A stretch of DNA of 64,000 bases from positions 1,426,001 through 1,490,000 of the forward strand of contig CBDANW010000002.1 in assembly GCA_965197825.1 (NCBI GenBank), read 5' to 3'. The translations under genes were made by a program, and so were the position numbers. Below the pieces are notes generated by a model that saw only the letters and a list, made by a program, of their open reading frames with translations, was not told the DNA's origin and did no database searches. Origin of the DNA: CBDANW01 sp965197825 (lineage in GTDB: Bacteria > Acidobacteriota > Vicinamibacteria > Marinacidobacterales > DATDRI01). This document shows, one piece after another, positions 53,027 to 61,897 of this stretch; position 1 is the first letter of the stretch; every line of letters starts with the position of its first letter.

Positions 53027-54427
53027 ATGAGTGACAAAGGAACGGTCCTCGTCGTCGATGACGAAGAGGTGATGCGCGACATCCTGGGCTCGCTTCTGAC
53101 CAAAGAAGGCTACCGGGTCAAGTTGGCGGCGACCGGAGAGGAAGGGCTCGAGGTAGGACGCGGCGAGCCGATCGACGTCGCGGTCGTCGACGTCATGCTT
53201 CCCGACATGTCGGGCATCGAGGTTCTCGATGCCCTCAAGCGGGCCGACGCGGAGATGGTGGTAGTGATGATCACCGCCTTCGCCTCCGTCGAGACGGCCA
53301 TCAGCGCTATGAAGATGGGAGCCTTCGACTACATCACCAAGCCGTTCAAGAACGATGAAGTGCTCGTTGTGGTGAGCAATGGGGCACACCAACGCCACCT
53401 GGTGAACGAGAACCGGACCCTGAAGCAAGCACTGTCCTCGCACCAGCGCTTCGATGTCTTGGTGGGCAAAGCGCCGAGGATGCAAGAGGTCTACAGCCTC
53501 ATCCAGCAAGTGGCCCCGTCGCGCAGCACGGTTTTGATCTCGGGCGAGAGCGGTACCGGGAAGGAGCTGGCCGCCAAGGCGATTCACAACAACAGTGCTC
53601 GTCGCGATAAGCCCTTCGTGACCGTGAACTCGGGAAGCTTGCCCAGCGACTTGCTGGAGAGCAATCTGTTCGGTCATGTCAAAGGGGCCTTCACTGGCGC
53701 CATTAGCCCCAAGAAGGGGCTCTTCGAAGTAGCCAGCGGCGGCAGCATTTTTTTCGACGAGATCGGGAACATTGGTCTGGAGACCCAGGCAAAGCTCCTC
53801 CGTGTGATTCAAGAGAAAGAGTTCATGCGGTTGGGAGGCGTCGACAACATCAAAGTCGACGTGCGCATCATCGCCGCGACCAACACCCATCTCAAGCAGC
53901 TCGTCGACCAAGGTGGCTTCCGGGAAGATCTTTACTACCGGCTGAATGTCATCAACATCGTGCTCCCGTCCCTGCGGCAGCGCAAGGAAGATATACCGTT
54001 GCTGGTAAACCATTTTCTTGCCAAATATGGCGAGGAGAACGACCGCCCCGACCTGACCATCGAAAGAGAAGCACTGCAGGTTCTCGTCGAATACGAATGG
54101 CCTGGCAACGTGCGTGAATTGGAGAACGTTATCGAGCGGGCTGTGGTTTTGGCGGAAGGGACATCGATCGACCGGCGGCTCATACCGGAGCACGTGCGGG
54201 CCGCGCCACCTTTCCGGGTGCCGCAGGTGGTAGTTCCCGAAGAAGGGATCTCTTTTCGTGAAGTCATCACCGATTTCGAAAAGAAGCTCATCGAGTCTTC
54301 CCTCGCAACTTCCGGAGGGGTGCAAAAGAAAGCGGCGCAACTTCTCGGCTTGAAACCGACGACCTTGAACGAGATGATCAAGCGCTACAACATTCATTTG
54401 GAAAGAAAAGAAACGACGACCAGCTAG
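53027..54427 (+). CDS. sigma-54-dependent response regulator (NtrC family)
   Basis: 466 aa. Receiver domain 5-120 with acidic pair VVDDEE and phospho-acceptor Asp55 (AVVDVMLPDM), Lys in DYITKPFKN. AAA+ domain ~140-375: Walker A GESGTGKE, sigma-54 contact loop GAFTGA, Walker B IFFDEIGN, sensor/arginine region GFREDLYYRLNV and WPGNVRELENVIERA. C-terminal Fis-type HTH (KAAQLLGLKPTTLNEMIKRY). Once phosphorylated by the upstream kinase it would activate sigma-54 promoters. Target genes are not evident in the window. Confidence 0.96.
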   Translation: MSDKGTVLVVDDEEVMRDILGSLLTKEGYRVKLAATGEEGLEVGRGEPIDVAVVDVMLPDMSGIEVLDALKRADAEMVVVMITAFASVETAISAMKMGAFDYITKPFKNDEVLVVVSNGAHQRHLVNENRTLKQALSSHQRFDVLVGKAPRMQEVYSLIQQVAPSRSTVLISGESGTGKELAAKAIHNNSARRDKPFVTVNSGSLPSDLLESNLFGHVKGAFTGAISPKKGLFEVASGGSIFFDEIGNIGLETQAKLLRVIQEKEFMRLGGVDNIKVDVRIIAATNTHLKQLVDQGGFREDLYYRLNVINIVLPSLRQRKEDIPLLVNHFLAKYGEENDRPDLTIEREALQVLVEYEWPGNVRELENVIERAVVLAEGTSIDRRLIPEHVRAAPPFRVPQVVVPEEGISFREVITDFEKKLIESSLATSGGVQKKAAQLLGLKPTTLNEMIKRYNIHLERKETTTS

Positions 54428-54451
54428 ATTCTCTAGCTAACGTAGATACCA

Positions 54452-56563
54452 GTGAAACGAAATCTATTTGTTTCTCTGTCTATAGTGTCTGCACTGTTCT
54501 TACCAACATCCACTTCGGGTTTCCTACGGTCTCGGCTCAAGACAACTCGCTAGAAGGGTTTTCTCCGGAGCATCGCAAGTGGCTGGAAGAAGAGGTCTCT
54601 ATATCATCCTCGACCGAGAACGTGATGTCTTCCTTTCCCTCGAGACCATAGAGGAGCGGAGACATTTCATCGAGGCCTTTTGGAAGAAGCGCGATCCGAA
54701 CCCGGCGACACCCGAGAACGAGTTCCGGGTCGAGCACTACCGACGCATCGACTATGCGAATCAGTTTCTCGGCCGCGAGACCTATCTGCCGGGCTGGAAG
54801 ACCGATCGCGGAAGGATGTACATCATCCTGGGAGAGCCCATCGAGATTCAGCGATTCGATGACTACGGTGACATCCTTCCCGCGCATCTCTGGTTCTACC
54901 AAGGGGATCCGTCAAAGGGGTTGCCGTCCTTCTTCTATCTCATGTTCTACAAGCGTAACGACGTGGGCGAGTACCGGCTCTACCGTCCGGTGGTCGATGG
55001 GCCCAACGAGCTGGTGCGTGGATTCGCCGGCCAGGGCGCTCAGGCGACGCAGGCTCTCCCGGTGCTAAGGGACGTCTCCCAGGAGCTTGCTCGGGCCTCG
55101 CTGTCCCTGGATCCCTCTGAACCGCCGGATTTCGAAACCGCCCGACCGTCGCTCGGGAGTGAGGCGATGCTGGCGAGGATCTACGACTCCCCCAAGCGGG
55201 CCATTCGCACCGACTACGCGGATGCTTGGCTCGAGTATGGCGACCGTGTCTCGGCGGAGTACTCGTTCAATTTCGTTCCCAGCCGTAGCTTTTTTGCCGT
55301 GCTCAATGGGCCGGATGCAACCCCTTTCGTCCACTACAGCGTCGAGATCGACCCTCGGAACTTCAGCATGGAGGCCGACGAGGACCAGACCAAGATCTAC
55401 ACGACGCTCGACGTCAGCGTGGAGGCTCGCGACAAGGAAGGCGATCTCGTTCTCGCGAACCAGCGAGAAGCCTATATCGAGCTCACCCCGGGGCAGCTCG
55501 AGCAAGTCAAGGCATCTCCCTTCGCGTATCAGGCGGACTTTCCGTTGTTGCCGGGCGAGTACAAGCTCAGCGTCATCTTGAGAAACCGGGTGCTCGCGCA
55601 GTACACGGTGGCGGAACGGGATATCGTGGTGAGATCCATTCCGACAGCCGCGCCCGCGATCAGCGACATTGTTCTCGGATACTCCGTCGAAACGATGCGC
55701 GGTGCCACGGCGAGCGGACAGGAGCTACGAGCTTTCCAAATTGGTGATGCCCGCGTGCACCCGGCTGCCGATGGCGCCTTTGCCCTCGGCGAGACCGTGC
55801 ATCTCTTTCTTCAGGTCCAGGGGGCGGGGCCGGATCACCGTCTCGAAATCGCGTTTTTGAATGGGGAAGAAGTTCTCGATGAGCGTACGACCGAGATGAG
55901 TAGCTATCTCGGGGGGGCCGGTGATCGAACGCTTTCCCCTTCGGGGCATGGTCGGCGGACGCTACCAGTATCGCGTGCGGCTTGTCTCTCCTTCAGGAGA
56001 GGTAGTGGCCGAGAGGGTAGCCGACTGCCAGGTCTCACCCCGTGCCGCTCTCGCCCGACCCTGGGTCAATCGCACCAGCTTCAATACCGCAAGCGCCGGT
56101 CTGCTGGCGCTTGCGCGCGCGGACCAGTTGCTGGCCAAGAAGCGCTTCGCGGAAGCCGGTGCGGAGTACGAGCGGGCCGTCGCGGAGAGCGGCGAGGCAC
56201 TTCCCGTCGCTCGTTGGAAGCTGGCTCTCGTTCTCGATCCAGACGGGTGAAGCCGATCGAGCGCTCGAGCTCCTCAAACCTTTGGAGCCGAGCTCTCCGA
56301 ATCAGTTCGAGGTCGTGGCGGGCCTGGGATTCGCCCATAGCCTGAAAGGCGATTGCGGGAAGGCGGTGGGATATCTGGAGAAGGCCATGACGCTCCGCCC
56401 GCCCGACACGACGCTGCTGAACGTGCTCGGTGACTGTTACAAGATTCTGGGGTACCTCCAGAAGGCGTCCGAGGTACTGGAACGCTCTCTGTCATTGAAT
56501 CCCGATCAGGAAGAGATCAAGGAGCGTCTCGCGACCCTCCAGCAGAACGAGAACGGCAACTGA
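54452..56563 (+). pseudogene. GWxTD-domain protein with C-terminal TPRs, several frameshifts
   Basis: From GTG 54452: MKRNLFVSLSIVSALFLPTS (signal peptide), then a frameshift at a C-run near 54520, EGFSPEHRKWLEEEV, a second near 54590, and the long frame LYIILDRERDVFLSLETIEE with GWKTDRGRMYIILGEP, the GWxTD motif. A third shift lies in the G7 run near 55912 (continuing RFPLRGMVGGRYQYRVRLVS) and a fourth near 56245, after which TPR-like LNVLGDCYKILGYLQKASEV runs to 56563. Once corrected it is one exported protein of ~700 aa. GWxTD proteins are common in Acidobacteriota and Bacteroidota; function unknown. Confidence 0.78.
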
Positions 56564-56576
56564 GCCGTCGTAAGCG

Positions 56577-57000
56577 ATGGGTTTCACCAGCGTTCAGAAA
56601 ATTCGTTTCGACGATGTGGATGGAGCCGGCATCGTCTACTACCCGCAGTTCTTCCATCTCTGTCACGCCGCCTTCGAAGACTTCTTCGACTCTGCTGCAC
56701 CCGTCTCCTACCCGGAGCTCGTTCGCGACCGGCGATTGGGATTTCCCACGGTGGCCATCGAGAGCAGCTTCTCCGCGCCACTCATCTACGGAGACGTCGC
56801 GGTCGTGGAGCTGAGCGTCGAACGGATGGGGAAGTTCCTCTGTGACTCTCGGGTATGAGATCCACCGCAAGCGGGACGGCAGGCTTTGCTTCACCGCCCG
56901 CGTCACCACGGTGCTGGTGTCCATCGACACCATGAAGCCGGTTCCGTTGAGAGAGGAGTACCGCTCCCTTTTCGAACGACTTCTTTCCAAAAAAGAATAG
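56577..57000 (+). pseudogene. acyl-CoA thioesterase (4HBT), one frameshift
   Basis: MGFTSVQKIRFDDVDGAGIV YYPQFFHLCHAAFEDFF is the hot-dog thioesterase N-terminus with the catalytic Asp (DVDGAGIVYY) of the YbgC/4HBT type. One base is missing near 56831; the next frame continues SVTLGYEIHRKRDGRLCFTA RV and ends LLSKKE. Corrected length is ~141 aa, normal for the family. It starts 14 bp after the GWxTD/TPR gene, probably the same operon. Confidence 0.82.
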
Positions 57001-57021
57001 GGGCGGGATGGCTCCCGCCCC
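57000..57021. terminator. convergent hairpin terminator
   Basis: GGGGCGGGA (57000-57008) pairs perfectly with TCCCGCCCC (57013-57021), loop TGGC, followed by TATCGTTGTTTTC. The stem begins in the thioesterase stop codon and also serves the opposing receptor fragment that ends at 57045. Confidence 0.75.
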
Positions 57022-57044
57022 TATCGTTGTTTTCAGCTGCTAAC

Positions 57045-57180
57045 TTAGAACTCCAAACGCACTCCCACACGGACGTTGAAGGGGATTCGGTAGCCCGTCC
57101 CATCCGGAAAGCCCGGGTTGCCGAAGTCGGGGTTGTTCACGCCGAACTCGAGCTCCGTCCTATCATCGTAGCGGAGGGCG
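57045..57180 (-). pseudogene. TonB-dependent receptor, C-terminal fragment
   Basis: The minus strand reads NALRYDDRTELEFGVNNPDF GNPGFPDGTGY, ending FNVRVGVRLEF at a TAA. The last beta-strand with terminal Phe is typical of Oar-like TonB receptors. Upstream sequence is replaced at about 57180 by a transporter gene end. Confidence 0.72.
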
Positions 57181-57472
57181 TTTTGGGTTGGTCGCGGGCG
57201 GCCTCCTCCTGACCGCATCCCATGCCGTGAACGTCAGCCTCGCTCAGTCCTTCGCACCGGACCAAGCCGGTACCGTTGCGGCCTTCATGATCGGATTGGC
57301 GATGGGTATCGCCGGCATCTTGATGCCTCTGCTCGGCAAGTTCGCCGATGCGTATGGAGTCGAAAAGGCACTCACGTTGATTACCTTTGCTGCGCCTCTG
57401 GCTTCGCTCCTGGTCATTCCCCTTCCCACGGCCGAGCCATCAGACGCGGCTCTCACTCCGAGGCCCCTGTGA
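57181..57472 (+). pseudogene. MFS transporter (Fsr-like) C-terminal fragment
   Basis: Reads LVAGGLLLTASHAVNVSLAQ, AAFMIGLAMGIAGILMPLLG, VEKALTLITFAAPLASLLVI: the last two to three TM helices of a fosmidomycin-resistance-like MFS exporter. No start or N-terminal part. The fragment faces the receptor fragment tail to tail at a junction lacking any IS. Confidence 0.72.
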
Positions 57473-57540
57473 GTGGGCGTCAGTGGGCGTCCGGTCCTAA
57501 CCGAGGTCCGCCTAAGATATGATTCCCCTTGGGAGGCAAC

Positions 57541-58566
57541 TTGAAGAGCCGTTTCATCGACGCTTGTCGGTGCCAGCCGGTGGACGCGACACCGGTTTGG
57601 TTCATGCGACAGGCCGGACGTTACATGTCCGAGTATCGTGCCCTTCGAAAAAAGCATGGTCTCCTCGAGATCTGCCGGACTCCGGAGTTGGCGGTGGAAG
57701 TCACCCTGCAGCCTTTAGAACGGCTGGGAGTGGATGCCGCGATCTTGTTCTCGGATTTGCTGATTCCTCTCGGACCGATGGGAATCGAGTTCGATTTCGT
57801 CCACGGCGAGGGACCCAAGATCGAAAACCCAGTGACCGCGCCCGGTGATGTCGAGAATCTTAGAGATTACGAGCCCCGGGAGGCGCTCGGTTTCACCATG
57901 GAGGCGATCCGTCAGTTGCGCCGTGAGCTCGAGGGCAAGGTTCCACTCATTGGCTTTGCGGGCGCGCCCTTCACCCTCGCGTCTTACCTGATAGAGGGAG
58001 GGTCCTCACGCAGCTTCGCGAAGACCAAGGCCTTGATGTACTCCGATCCAGCGACCTGGCACCGCTTGGCGTCCAAGTTGGCCGCCATGGTTCGCGCTTA
58101 CCTCTTAGCTCAGATCGAAGCGGGCGCACAGGCAGTGCAGCTCTTCGATTCCTGGGCGGGAGCCCTGTCGCCCCAGGACTACCGTGAGCTCGTCTTGCCG
58201 CACAGCCGCGCGGTCATTGCAGGGCTCGAGGCATCGGTTCCGGTCATTCACTTCGCAACGGGAAACTCCGGCTTGCTGCATTTGCTTCGTGAGGCGGGGG
58301 GGGATGTCATCGGGCTGGACTGGAGGATCGACCTCGACGTGGGGTGGGACTTGCTGGGAGACGGCGTGGCGGTGCAAGGCAACCTCGACCCGGCGGTGCT
58401 GTTGGCCCCACCCGAGGTCGTGCGGCGTCGCGCCGACGACGTCTTGGCCCGGGCCGGATCGAGGCCTGGCCACATCTTCAATCTGGGGCACGGAGTTCTC
58501 CCCAGCACACCGGTTGAGACGGTGGCAAATCTGGTCGAACACGTGCATAGGACGACCGCGCGGTGA
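57541..58566 (+). CDS. hemE: uroporphyrinogen decarboxylase
   Basis: 341 aa from TTG with GGGAGG 5 nt upstream. It decarboxylates uroporphyrinogen III to coproporphyrinogen III, in the cytoplasm. Seen: PVWFMRQAGRYMSEYRALR (signature with the Arg substrate ligands), LFSDLLIPLGPMGIEFDF with Asp, GFAGAPFTLASYLIEGG, QLFDSWAGALSPQDY and FNLGHGVLPSTPVE (His). Full length. The stop overlaps the hemH GTG start (GTGA), so the two are translationally coupled. Confidence 0.96.
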   Translation: MKSRFIDACRCQPVDATPVWFMRQAGRYMSEYRALRKKHGLLEICRTPELAVEVTLQPLERLGVDAAILFSDLLIPLGPMGIEFDFVHGEGPKIENPVTAPGDVENLRDYEPREALGFTMEAIRQLRRELEGKVPLIGFAGAPFTLASYLIEGGSSRSFAKTKALMYSDPATWHRLASKLAAMVRAYLLAQIEAGAQAVQLFDSWAGALSPQDYRELVLPHSRAVIAGLEASVPVIHFATGNSGLLHLLREAGGDVIGLDWRIDLDVGWDLLGDGVAVQGNLDPAVLLAPPEVVRRRADDVLARAGSRPGHIFNLGHGVLPSTPVETVANLVEHVHRTTAR

Positions 58567-59456
58567 TCGCCATCTTGATGATGGCGCATGGGACCCCGGA
58601 CTCCCTCGACCAGATGGAGGACTACCTGACGCGTGTGCGAGGCGGGCGCCCGCCCTCACCGGAGCTTCTCCGAGAGATGGTCCACAACTACGAAGCGATC
58701 GGCGGTCGGTCGCCGCTGACCGAGCTGACCCGTGCGCAGGCTCGCGAGGTGGAGTTGGCACTCGGTCCGCCATTTCGGGTCTTCGTAGGCATGCGAAACT
58801 GGCATCCTCTAATACAGGATGCCGTCAAAGAGATCACCGCCGCCGGCGCAACGAAATGCATCGGGATCCCGATGGCCCCGCAATACTCCGTCTTGAGCGT
58901 CGAGAAATACCTCGAAGAGGCGCGGCGATACGTACCCGAGGAGCTTCCGCTGACACTGGTACAGTCCTGGTTCGATCATTCCGGATTGTTAGAAGCCTTC
59001 GCGGAGAAGGTGCGCTCGGCGCTCGCCGGGGCGACGGTCGACGAAGTCATCTTCACCGCCCACAGTCTTCCCGAGAGAGTCAAGGATCTTGCCGGTCCTT
59101 CCAGCCCACCGTACCCCGTTCAATTCGAAAAGACAGCGGAGGGCGTGGCGCGGATGGCGGGTCTGGAGAAGTGGAGAACGGCATACCAGAGCGCCGGTCG
59201 CACGCCCGAGCCGTGGCTGGGGCCCACGCTCGAAGAGGTGTTGGTGGAGATTTCCCGTGGGGGCACACGGCGCGTTCTCGTCGTACCGGTCGGTTTCGTT
59301 TGCGATCACACGGAAATCTTGTTCGACATCGATCGGCAGGCGAAGAAGGCCGCCGAAGAGTTGAGCATGGAGCTCGTCCGCAGCGAGTCACTCAACACCT
59401 CGCCGCGGTTCATCGCGGCGGTGGCCGAGATCATCCGCGCGCATCTGAGTTCGTGA
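58563..59456 (+). CDS. hemH: ferrochelatase (or coproporphyrin ferrochelatase)
   Basis: 297 aa. It inserts iron into proto- or coproporphyrin. Seen: ILMMAHGTPDSLDQMEDYL, VFVGMRNWHPLIQDAV, IGIPMAPQYS, FTAHSLPERV with the metal-binding His, and VPVGFVCDHTEILFDID with the conserved Glu. The order hemE-hemH-hemG, as in Gram-positive coproporphyrin-dependent clusters, leaves open which porphyrin is the substrate. The start overlaps hemE. Confidence 0.95.
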   Translation: MIAILMMAHGTPDSLDQMEDYLTRVRGGRPPSPELLREMVHNYEAIGGRSPLTELTRAQAREVELALGPPFRVFVGMRNWHPLIQDAVKEITAAGATKCIGIPMAPQYSVLSVEKYLEEARRYVPEELPLTLVQSWFDHSGLLEAFAEKVRSALAGATVDEVIFTAHSLPERVKDLAGPSSPPYPVQFEKTAEGVARMAGLEKWRTAYQSAGRTPEPWLGPTLEEVLVEISRGGTRRVLVVPVGFVCDHTEILFDIDRQAKKAAEELSMELVRSESLNTSPRFIAAVAEIIRAHLSS

Positions 59457-59495
59457 AGCACACGATGGTGGAGTTCTCGGCTCGGCCGGGAAGCT

Positions 59496-59638
59496 GGCCG
59501 CCAAAATAGGTGGTTGCGCCGAGGGGGTCTAGTCAGGCGGCGGTGGTTGCTTTGAGAGGAACTAGTCAGACGGGTCTGCCATCTGCTACTTGCCGTCAAA
59601 ATAGGTGGTTGCTTTGAGGGGAGCTCGTCAGACGGCGG
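59496..59638. repeat. inverted copies of the ~60-bp tandem repeat, running into hemG
   Basis: Read on the minus strand, the units match those at 41871-43315, for example CCGCCTGACTAGACCCCCTC and CAAAGCAACCACCTATTTTG. About two and a half units fill the hemH-hemG gap. The last runs through the hemG start codon into its first ~10 codons. Confidence 0.8.
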
Positions 59639-61017
59639 TCGCCGTAGTGGGCGGTGGCATCACCGGCTTGGCTGCCGCCCACGCCTTGGCTCGAAAATCC
59701 GTTCCATTCCTCCTTCTGGAAAAGGAGTCCAAGTTGGGTGGGACCATCCGGACCGAACGGGCGGAGGGTTTCCTCTTGGACGCCGGTCCGGATGCCTTCC
59801 TGGCCCAGAAGCCGGAGGCGGTGGCGCTTTGTCACGAGCTGGGACTCGGCGATCGACTAGTTCCTACCAATCCCACCGCACGCGCGGTGTCGGTGCTCGA
59901 CCGAGGACGATTGCATCCGCTGCCCGAAGGTATGGTGTTGGCGGTTCCTACCCGGGTTCTTCCGCTCGCGAGATCGAGCCTCTTCTCGCCTTTAGGGAAG
60001 CTGCGGATGGCGCTCGAACCGTTCGTTCCGGCGCGCACCGATGGAAGCGACGAAACCATCACCTCGTTCGTTTCTCGAAGGCTCGGACGCGAGGCGTTGG
60101 AAAGATTGGCAGAGCCTCTTCTCGCCGGAATCCACTCCGGAGACCCCGACAGGTTGTCGATGAATGCTCTCTTTCCCCGTTTCGTGCAGCTCGAGAAAAA
60201 ACACGGGAGTCTCATTCGCGGCATGAGGAAGGCAGCTCCCAGACGAAGCTCCGGCGAGCCGGCCTCCGTTTTCCTGTCGCTCCAAGGTGGTCTGAGCGAG
60301 CTGGTTGAGGCGTTGGTGGCCAAGCTTCCGGCGAGCTCCATTCGGCTGGGCGACGGCGTTCTGCGGGTTCGTCGGGGCGAAGGAGGGTATGGATTGGAGC
60401 TCGCGTCGGGTGAAGAGGTGAGCGCTTCCGCCTGCATCTTGGCTGCTCCGCTACGAGTAACCGAGCACCTGCTACAGAATCTGTCCGCTGATCTCGCGAC
60501 GAGGCTCGCCGGCATCCCGACCGTCTCCACTTCCGTGGTCTTCCTCGGATTTCCTCGGGACCAGATGCCGCATGCGTTGGAGGGCTACGGTTTCGTTGTA
60601 CCCAGGAGCGCCCGGCGACGCATCCTCGCGGCGACCTTCGTGTCCTCCAAGTTCGCCCACCGTGCACCGGATTCGCATGTGCTCTTGCGGGTCTTCTTCG
60701 GTGGCTCCAGGGATCCCGAGGTGCTCGAGCTTTCGGACGCCGATCTCATCGGTCTGGCTCGCAGCGAGTTGGCCGGGATCCTGGGACCACTCGGGAGCCA
60801 TTGTCTCGCTCGGGTTTACCGTTGGGAGCAGGGTACACCTCAGGTCGAGGTGGGGCACGCTGACCGGCTGGCTTCGATCGAAGCCGGCCTTCGAGGTTTC
60901 CCTGGACTCGAGCTGGCCGGGAACGGGCTTCGTGGCGTGGGTATCCCGGACTGCATTACCGACGGGAAACGGTCCGCCGAAGCCGTCACACGGTTTCTCG
61001 AAGCCGGACACACATAG
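59605..61017 (+). CDS. hemG: protoporphyrinogen/coproporphyrinogen oxidase, HemY-type
   Basis: 470 aa. FAD-binding Rossmann motif AVAVVGGGITGLAAAHALA, then GGTIRTERAEGFLLDAGPDA, GLQGGLSELVEAL-like QGGLSELVEALVAKL, a C-terminal YRWEQGTPQVEVGH and GNGLRGVGIPDCITDGKRSA. It is the oxygen-dependent flavoprotein oxidising proto- or coproporphyrinogen, membrane-associated. The first ~10 residues (MVALRGARQT), including the GTG start, come from the ~60-bp repeat rather than from the gene family. Last gene of hemEHG. Confidence 0.93.
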   Translation: MVALRGARQTAVAVVGGGITGLAAAHALARKSVPFLLLEKESKLGGTIRTERAEGFLLDAGPDAFLAQKPEAVALCHELGLGDRLVPTNPTARAVSVLDRGRLHPLPEGMVLAVPTRVLPLARSSLFSPLGKLRMALEPFVPARTDGSDETITSFVSRRLGREALERLAEPLLAGIHSGDPDRLSMNALFPRFVQLEKKHGSLIRGMRKAAPRRSSGEPASVFLSLQGGLSELVEALVAKLPASSIRLGDGVLRVRRGEGGYGLELASGEEVSASACILAAPLRVTEHLLQNLSADLATRLAGIPTVSTSVVFLGFPRDQMPHALEGYGFVVPRSARRRILAATFVSSKFAHRAPDSHVLLRVFFGGSRDPEVLELSDADLIGLARSELAGILGPLGSHCLARVYRWEQGTPQVEVGHADRLASIEAGLRGFPGLELAGNGLRGVGIPDCITDGKRSAEAVTRFLEAGHT

Positions 61018-61077
61018 GCCGCTATAAATGCGGCCTAGTGAATGGGTTACCGAGTGGGGGATGAACATGACTCTTGT

Positions 61078-61151
61078 TGGCTGGGAAGCAGGGATTCGAA
61101 CCCCGATTCCGTGGTCCAGAGCCACGTGTCCTGCCGTTGGACGACTTCCCA
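61078..61151 (-). tRNA. tRNA-Gln(CTG)
   Basis: The minus strand gives acceptor TGGGAAG/CTTCCCA, D-arm GTCCAACGGCAGGAC, anticodon stem CGTGG/CCACG with loop CTCTGGA (anticodon CTG), T-arm TCGGGGTTCGAATCCCTG and an encoded GCCA. Normal 74-nt length with CCA. It ends 60 bp from the hemG stop, transcribed against it. Confidence 0.95.
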
Positions 61152-61259
61152 AGCTTCGAGAGCCGCGTTCAGCATAGCGGCGGCTGAACGAATTTGTCAA
61201 AGCGCGCAGTCGATGACGGCCCGCCTTCGTCAGAGCGGTCCATGCGAACTACGGCGGGC

Positions 61260-61419
61260 AAATTTCGCGACGAAGTCGCGAAATTTGGCGGATGGTGAAG
61301 TCGGGGGCTATCCGGTCTCCACTGGATTCCGTAAAAACAGGGCATTGGGAGGTCGGAAATCCGAAAAAGTGGCCTCAGTTCGCTAGGTTATATCGGTTAT
61401 ACCAAGCGGTTATATTTTT
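61260..61419. repeat. perfect hairpin plus dispersed repeat 'R' copy 3
   Basis: 61260-61286 is AAATTTCGCGAC, GAA, GTCGCGAAATTT: a perfect 12-bp stem with a 3-nt loop. It is followed directly by repeat R (61282-61419), which matches 7320-7457 almost base for base through GGTTATATCGGTTATACC. No gene in this stretch. Confidence 0.75.
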
Positions 61420-61436
61420 GGAATTATGATTTTATC

Positions 61437-61465
61437 TTGACATCGGCGTAACCCTGCCCTATAGT
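61437..61465 (+). promoter_or_regulatory. sigma-70 promoter of the ClpP-like gene
   Basis: TTGACA (61437-61442), 17-bp spacer, TATAGT (61460-61465); perfect -35 and 5/6 match at -10. The gene starts 71 bp downstream. Well placed. Confidence 0.75.
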
Positions 61466-61897
61466 TCATCCTGCCGAACGACAGCGATCAATCCGACATC
61501 GGGTTGCCCTCTGAATAAAAAGGATTTAACGAAGCAATGAACAATAACAAAACAAAGCCGCCGTCCCAGACACCGCCGGGACTAGTCTACGTAATGTTCA
61601 CAGCTGAAATAGTACCTCAGACCGTGGAAGCAATGATTCAAGCACTATCCAATCTGACCCAGCAAGGGGTTAAGAAGGTCTATCTTGCATTCTCGACACC
61701 CGGCGGGAGTGTCACCCACGGCATTGCACTCTACAACTTTCTAAGAGGAGTATCGTTCGAACTCATCGCGCACAACATTGGTAATGTCGACTCAATAGGA
61801 AATGCAATTTTTCTAGCGGCAGATGTTCGGTACGCCTGCAAGAACTCAACATTCATGTTTCATGGCGTAGGATTTGACCGACCTGCTGGTCGATACG

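Noticed and set aside
53003..54397. A 464-codon open frame antisense to the NtrC-type regulator.
   Set aside because: The sense strand encodes a full, motif-complete sigma-54 regulator; the antisense frame has no recognisable domain.
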